This document shows positions 60,557-64,000 of a stretch of 64,000 nt of DNA, piece by piece. This DNA comes from Actinomadura kijaniata NBRC 14229 (GTDB lineage: Bacteria > Actinomycetota > Actinomycetes > Streptosporangiales > Streptosporangiaceae). Location of the stretch: the NCBI RefSeq assembly GCF_001552175.1, contig NZ_BCQR01000010.1, positions 1-64,000 on the forward strand, read 5' to 3'. The position numbers were made by a program, and so were the translations under genes. A model generated the notes under the pieces. That model was not told the DNA's origin and searched no databases. It was given only the letters and a program-made list of their open reading frames with translations. Position 1 is the first letter of the stretch. Every line of letters starts with the position of its first letter.

Positions 60557-61489
60557 TCACCAGTCGGCGGCGCCCGCGAACGACGTCTCCTCCGGCTCGT
60601 AGCCGAGGACCTCCCGGGCGGCCGTGATGTCCAAGGTGCGTTCCACCGCCAGATGGCTGATGGCGTACCGCGTCAGGCGCGGCGGCGAGGCGCTCCCGGC
60701 CAGCAGGAACGCCCCCTCCACCGCCGCCGCCAGCGGGCGCGCGGCGCGGTGGGGCAGGTAGACCGGCCGGGCCCGGATGCCGCGTTCGGCCAGGATCGCG
60801 CGGAACGCGTCGTCCAGCACGACCGGTTCGGCGTCGGTGACGTTGAAGACGCCGGAGGCGACCGGGCCGGTGGCGGCGAGCAGGCACGCCGCCACCAGGT
60901 TGGTGACCGAGGTGAGGCTGACCGGCTGGCGGCCGGTGCCGACGGCGACCAGCAGCGGGCCGCGCACCGCCGCCAGCACGCGCGGCAGCAGCGTCGTGTC
61001 GCCCGGCCCGTACACCGCGTGCGGGCGCAGGACGACCGTGTCGCGGCGGGCGGCGAGGACCGCGCGTTCGGCGGCGGCCTTGGACGCGCCGTAGGCGTTC
61101 AGGTACCGCGCGACCGGGGCCTCGTCCTCGGCCGCCCGCACCGTCGGCCGGAACGGGTCGTACACGCTGGCGGTGCTGACGTGCACGAACCGCGCGCCGG
61201 GGAACGACGCCAGCGCGTTGCGTGTCCCGGTCACGTTGGTCGTGAACAGGTCGGCCGCCGGTCCCCAGTCGGTGACCGAGCCCGCGCAGTGGATCACGGC
61301 GTCCACCGGCGGCACGTCGGCGAGCGGCCCGCGGGTGAGGTCCCAGGAGCGGTAGGGCGCGCCCGCCAGGTGCCCCGGCGCGACCGTCGCGCGCCGCCCG
61401 AACGCCAGCGTCTCGATCCCCCGCCCCACCAGCGCCCGGCACACCGCCCCGCCGACGAAGCCGGAGGCCCCCGTCACCGCGATCCTCAT
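60557..61489 (-). CDS. NAD-dependent epimerase/dehydratase (3-beta-HSD/OleD-like)
   Basis: A 310-residue extended SDR. RIAVTGASGFVGGAVCRALV at residues 2-21 is the NAD motif, followed by NVTGTRNAL, FVHVSTASVYDP (Ser/Thr) and YGASKAAAERAVL (YxxxK). The NTD-type GSVTDWGPAADLFTTNVTGT pattern is that of sterol/OleD-like reductases. Its ATG overlaps the ligase stop (ATGA), so it acts with the ligase and P450. Reduction of a beta-keto or similar group in a short lipid or natural-product pathway is an inference. Confidence 0.88.
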   Translation of the reverse strand: MRIAVTGASGFVGGAVCRALVGRGIETLAFGRRATVAPGHLAGAPYRSWDLTRGPLADVPPVDAVIHCAGSVTDWGPAADLFTTNVTGTRNALASFPGARFVHVSTASVYDPFRPTVRAAEDEAPVARYLNAYGASKAAAERAVLAARRDTVVLRPHAVYGPGDTTLLPRVLAAVRGPLLVAVGTGRQPVSLTSVTNLVAACLLAATGPVASGVFNVTDAEPVVLDDAFRAILAERGIRARPVYLPHRAARPLAAAVEGAFLLAGSASPPRLTRYAISHLAVERTLDITAAREVLGYEPEETSFAGAADW

Positions 61490-62997
61490 CGCTCCCCCCG
61501 CCGCACGAGTTCCCTCAGCCGTTCCCGGTCGAGCTTGCGGCCGCGTCCCGAACGCGGCAGCTCGGGCACGGGCACGATGCGGTCCGGCAGCGCGTCGTGG
61601 TCGATGACGTCGCGCAGGCGGCGGTCCAGCCCGGCGGTCGCGCCGACGACGGCCAGCACGACCTCCTCGTCGCCGGTCCCGGGGTCGGGCAGCCCCACGT
61701 AGGCGGCCTCGACGACGCCGGGCAGCGCGGCGACGGCGGGTTCGTACAGGCCGGGGTACAGGTTGAACTTGCCCCGGATGAGCATGTCCTTCTTGCGGCC
61801 GGTGAGGACCAGGCGGCCGTCGTCGATCCGCGCCAGGTCACCGGTCGGGAGCCGGTCCAGCGGCGGTTCGCCCAGGTAGCCGCGGCACAGGTTCGGGCCG
61901 GACAGCAGCAGCTCGCCGTCGTCCGCGACGACCGCGTCCACCAGCGGCTCGCCCAGCAGGTCGCCGTCGGCCCCCGACGCGGTGTGGGCGATCTTGTCCT
62001 CGGCGGACGCGAGGGCGACCGGCAGGATCTCCGTCATCGCGTACACCGACAGCACCTTCGCCGAGGGGGCCGCCGCGACGGCCCGCCGCAGGACGCCCGC
62101 CGGGGCCGGGGCCGCGCCCAGCAGCACGTACCGCAGGTGGCCGGGCAGCCGGGGCGCGGCGTCCAGGACCTCGGCGAGGTGGACCGGCACGCAGAACGTG
62201 TGCGTCGCGCCGCGCTCGGCCAGCAGCCTCGCGAAGTCGGCCGGGGGGCAGGACAGCGGCGGCATCGACCACCGCGCCCCCGAGATCAGGGTCGGCAGCC
62301 CCAGCATCAGCTGGTCGGTGTGCACGACGTCGCCCGGGCCGAGCGGCAGCCGCTCCCGGAACAGGTCGAGCGCCGCCGCCAGCGAGCCCTGCGTGTGCAC
62401 GACCGCGCGCGGGTTCGCCGTGGTGCCGGACGTGAAGATCACGGCGGCGGGCGCGTCCGGATCGCCGGTGAACGGCTCCTCCGGCGCGTCCCCGGCGGCC
62501 AGCGACGCGAAGGACAGCGCCCCGCGCGGCACCCCCGGCAGCCGCCGCCCGGTGAAGACGTGGCGCATCGGCCGTTCGTCACCGGGGATCCGCAGGTCGG
62601 CGAGGTTGGGCAGCAGCAGCCCCCGGCGCCGCGCGTACGCCCGCACCGGGCGCAGGCGGCTGCCCGCGTACAGCAGCGACTCGGCCGCCGACCAGCGCGG
62701 GCGCGCCAGCCCCAGCCGCGCCGTGAACATCTCCGGTCCGGCGCCGGGGTCGGCGAACACCACGACCCCGCCCGCCGCGACGACGCCCAGCGCCAGCACC
62801 AGCGACTCCGGCGACGGCCGCACGGAGAACAGCACGCCGTCGCCGGGTTCCATCCCGGCGGCCAGCAGCCCGTGCCGCACGGCCAGCACGCGGCGGCGCA
62901 GGTCGCCGTAGGTGAGCTCCGCGCCGTCCCCCGCGACGAGCGCGACCTCCGCGGGGGTGCGCGCCGCCTGCTCCAGCAGCCTCGCGACCAGCGTCAC
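61486..62997 (-). CDS. Class I adenylate-forming enzyme (acyl-CoA/AMP ligase-like)
   Basis: A 503-residue ANL-superfamily protein. The P-loop-like AAVIFTSGTTANPRAVVHTQ is at ~155-174, the A5 motif VYAMTEILPVA near 295, the A7 motif TGDLARIDDGRLVLTGRKKD near 388-407, and the C-terminal Lys in RSGRGRKLDRERL. The TE-I-LPV variant at A5 is reminiscent of the OleC (beta-lactone synthetase) branch. With an OleD-like reductase next to it this suggests activation of a beta-hydroxy acid or fatty acid. The GTG start overlaps the P450 stop (GTGA), after AAGGAGG. Confidence 0.87.
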   Translation of the reverse strand: MTLVARLLEQAARTPAEVALVAGDGAELTYGDLRRRVLAVRHGLLAAGMEPGDGVLFSVRPSPESLVLALGVVAAGGVVVFADPGAGPEMFTARLGLARPRWSAAESLLYAGSRLRPVRAYARRRGLLLPNLADLRIPGDERPMRHVFTGRRLPGVPRGALSFASLAAGDAPEEPFTGDPDAPAAVIFTSGTTANPRAVVHTQGSLAAALDLFRERLPLGPGDVVHTDQLMLGLPTLISGARWSMPPLSCPPADFARLLAERGATHTFCVPVHLAEVLDAAPRLPGHLRYVLLGAAPAPAGVLRRAVAAAPSAKVLSVYAMTEILPVALASAEDKIAHTASGADGDLLGEPLVDAVVADDGELLLSGPNLCRGYLGEPPLDRLPTGDLARIDDGRLVLTGRKKDMLIRGKFNLYPGLYEPAVAALPGVVEAAYVGLPDPGTGDEEVVLAVVGATAGLDRRLRDVIDHDALPDRIVPVPELPRSGRGRKLDRERLRELVRRGER

Positions 62998-64000
62998 GCC
63001 CTCGCCTCCTTCCGGATCACCAACCGCTTGTAGGTGGGCAGCAGCACCCCGCGCGCCGCCGCCCGGCGCGTGATCCTGACGGGGGCGGCGGCCAGGACGG
63101 TCCGCGCGACCGCCCGCGTCTCGGCCATCGCCAGCGGGTACCCGATGCAGAACCGGGGCCCGGCCCCGAACCACAGCCGCCGCAGCTCCGGCGGGTGCGG
63201 CCGGTCCAGGTCGAACGGCCCGTGGGCGGCGCAGCAGTTGTGCGTGGCGATCAGCACCCGGTCGCCGGGCCGCACCGCGACCCCGCCGATCTCCGCCCGC
63301 GCGTGCACGCCGCGCAGCATCACCGGCGTCGGCGTCACCACCCGCATCGCCTCGTCGATCGCCCGGTCCAGCAGCCCGTCCGGGTCGGCGGCGACGCGGT
63401 CCAGCGTCCCGGTGTCGCACAGCAGCGCGATCATCCGGGGCACCAGCGTCGCGACCGTCTCGGTCCCGGTGAGGAAGAACGCCCCGGCCGCGCCGCGCGC
63501 CTCCTCCTCCGACAGCCCGAGCGAGCGCATCCGGCCCATGACCGTGCGGTCGTCCCCGGCCGCGTACGCTTTCGCGGCGATGTCGCCGAGCGGGTCCAGG
63601 ACCTCGCGGGCCACGGCGATCTGCTCGTCCGACAGCCGCCGGGTGCGCAGCGACACCATCGCGGTGATCCGCTCGCCGCCCTCGAACAGCGCCCGGTAGT
63701 CCCCCTCCTCCGCCTCCAGCCCGATGACCCGCCCGATCACCGTTCCGGCCATGGTGCGCATGGTGTCCACCAGGTCCACGACCGCGCCGCGTTCCAGCCG
63801 GTCGGCGAGCCGGGCCAGCGGACCGGCCAGCACCTCCGCGCACAGGGCCTCGGTATAGGCGGGCGTGAACAGCTCGGTCAGCCGCGCCCGCATCGCCCGG
63901 TGCTCCTCGCCCTCCATGTTGAGCAGCACCGACGGCCCCAGCACCGGCGTCCACAGGTCGCCGGGCGAGCCCGGCCCGTCCTTGCGGAACGTCTCCCGGT
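62994..64000 (-). CDS. Cytochrome P450, N-terminus beyond right edge
   Basis: The C-terminal ~335 residues of a soluble bacterial P450. The I-helix is AFFLTGTETVATLVPRM (oxygen-activating Glu-Thr), the ExxR motif is in AIDEAMRVVTPTPVMLRGVH, and the haem ligand is in WFGAGPRFCIGYPLAMAETR. The final ~35 residues are basic. The open frame continues upstream to base 64000 without a start. It is the first known gene of the P450-ligase-epimerase operon, all with four-base overlaps. The substrate is unknown, but co-translation with the ligase suggests oxidation of the activated acyl group. Confidence 0.93.
   Translation of the reverse strand, partial: RETFRKDGPGSPGDLWTPVLGPSVLLNMEGEEHRAMRARLTELFTPAYTEALCAEVLAGPLARLADRLERGAVVDLVDTMRTMAGTVIGRVIGLEAEEGDYRALFEGGERITAMVSLRTRRLSDEQIAVAREVLDPLGDIAAKAYAAGDDRTVMGRMRSLGLSEEEARGAAGAFFLTGTETVATLVPRMIALLCDTGTLDRVAADPDGLLDRAIDEAMRVVTPTPVMLRGVHARAEIGGVAVRPGDRVLIATHNCCAAHGPFDLDRPHPPELRRLWFGAGPRFCIGYPLAMAETRAVARTVLAAAPVRITRRAAARGVLLPTYKRLVIRKEARA

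Overview
The window is typical of a high-GC actinomycete chromosome. GC is very high, GTG and TTG starts are frequent, start/stop codons often overlap (ATGA, GTGA, TGATG), and regulators are mostly of the LacI, PucR, LysR, TetR, HxlR, ArsR, Rrf2, XRE and ECF-sigma types. A Streptosporangiales/Thermomonosporaceae-type soil actinomycete fits, but the genus cannot be fixed from the sequence. I see no rRNA, tRNA or CRISPR array.

Region 1 (1-3.9 kb): the N-terminal part of a Ser/Thr kinase; a zinc-starvation operon of cysteine-poor ribosomal protein paralogues (rpmG-rpmB-rpsN-rpmF) facing a COG0523/Mrf-like gene across a near-perfect Zur box; and two overlapping fluoride-channel genes. Region 2 (4.0-9.8 kb): a six-gene operon encoding a polar-amino-acid-type ABC importer, a LacI regulator, a DAO-type flavo-oxidase and a Gfo/Idh/MocA dehydrogenase, preceded by a double LacI-type operator.

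Region 3 (10.0-28.9 kb): a nearly complete purine/ureide catabolic island. Read from purine to central metabolism it holds three xanthine dehydrogenase subunits and XdhC, a purine deaminase, an AzgA-type permease, urate oxidase, HIU hydrolase, OHCU decarboxylase, allantoinase, allantoicase, glyoxylate carboligase, tartronate semialdehyde reductase, hydroxypyruvate isomerase and glycerate kinase. A divergent PucR regulator sits at its head. A stand-alone domain resembling the C-terminus of allophanate hydrolase is embedded in the glyoxylate operon. No obvious ureidoglycolate lyase or urease is present.

Region 4 (29-41.1 kb): a secreted C39-like cysteine protease, small hypotheticals, an SDR/LysR divergent pair, an ECF sigma factor with a membrane partner, an HxlR/DUF899 pair, an ArsR/MFS pair, and two membrane proteins, one with an MmpS-like ectodomain. 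Region 5 (41.1-44.0 kb): a decayed IS200/IS605-type tnpB with its right-end hairpin, next to a clade-3 catalase. Region 6 (44-53 kb): drug-efflux and resistance-like modules, namely MFS plus phosphotransferase, MFS plus XRE regulator, TetR plus FAD monooxygenase, and Rrf2 plus CynX-type MFS. Inverted-repeat operators are visible at the TetR and Rrf2 pairs.

Region 7 (53-58.3 kb) is atypical in composition and content: a multiply broken secreted-protein gene, an 855-residue internally duplicated repeat protein with C-terminal membrane helices, and a hypothetical operon ending in a frameshifted gene. Region 8 (58.3-64 kb): an aldo/keto reductase, NIPSNAP and GPP34 proteins, and a translationally coupled P450 / adenylate-forming ligase / NAD-epimerase operon that runs off the right edge.
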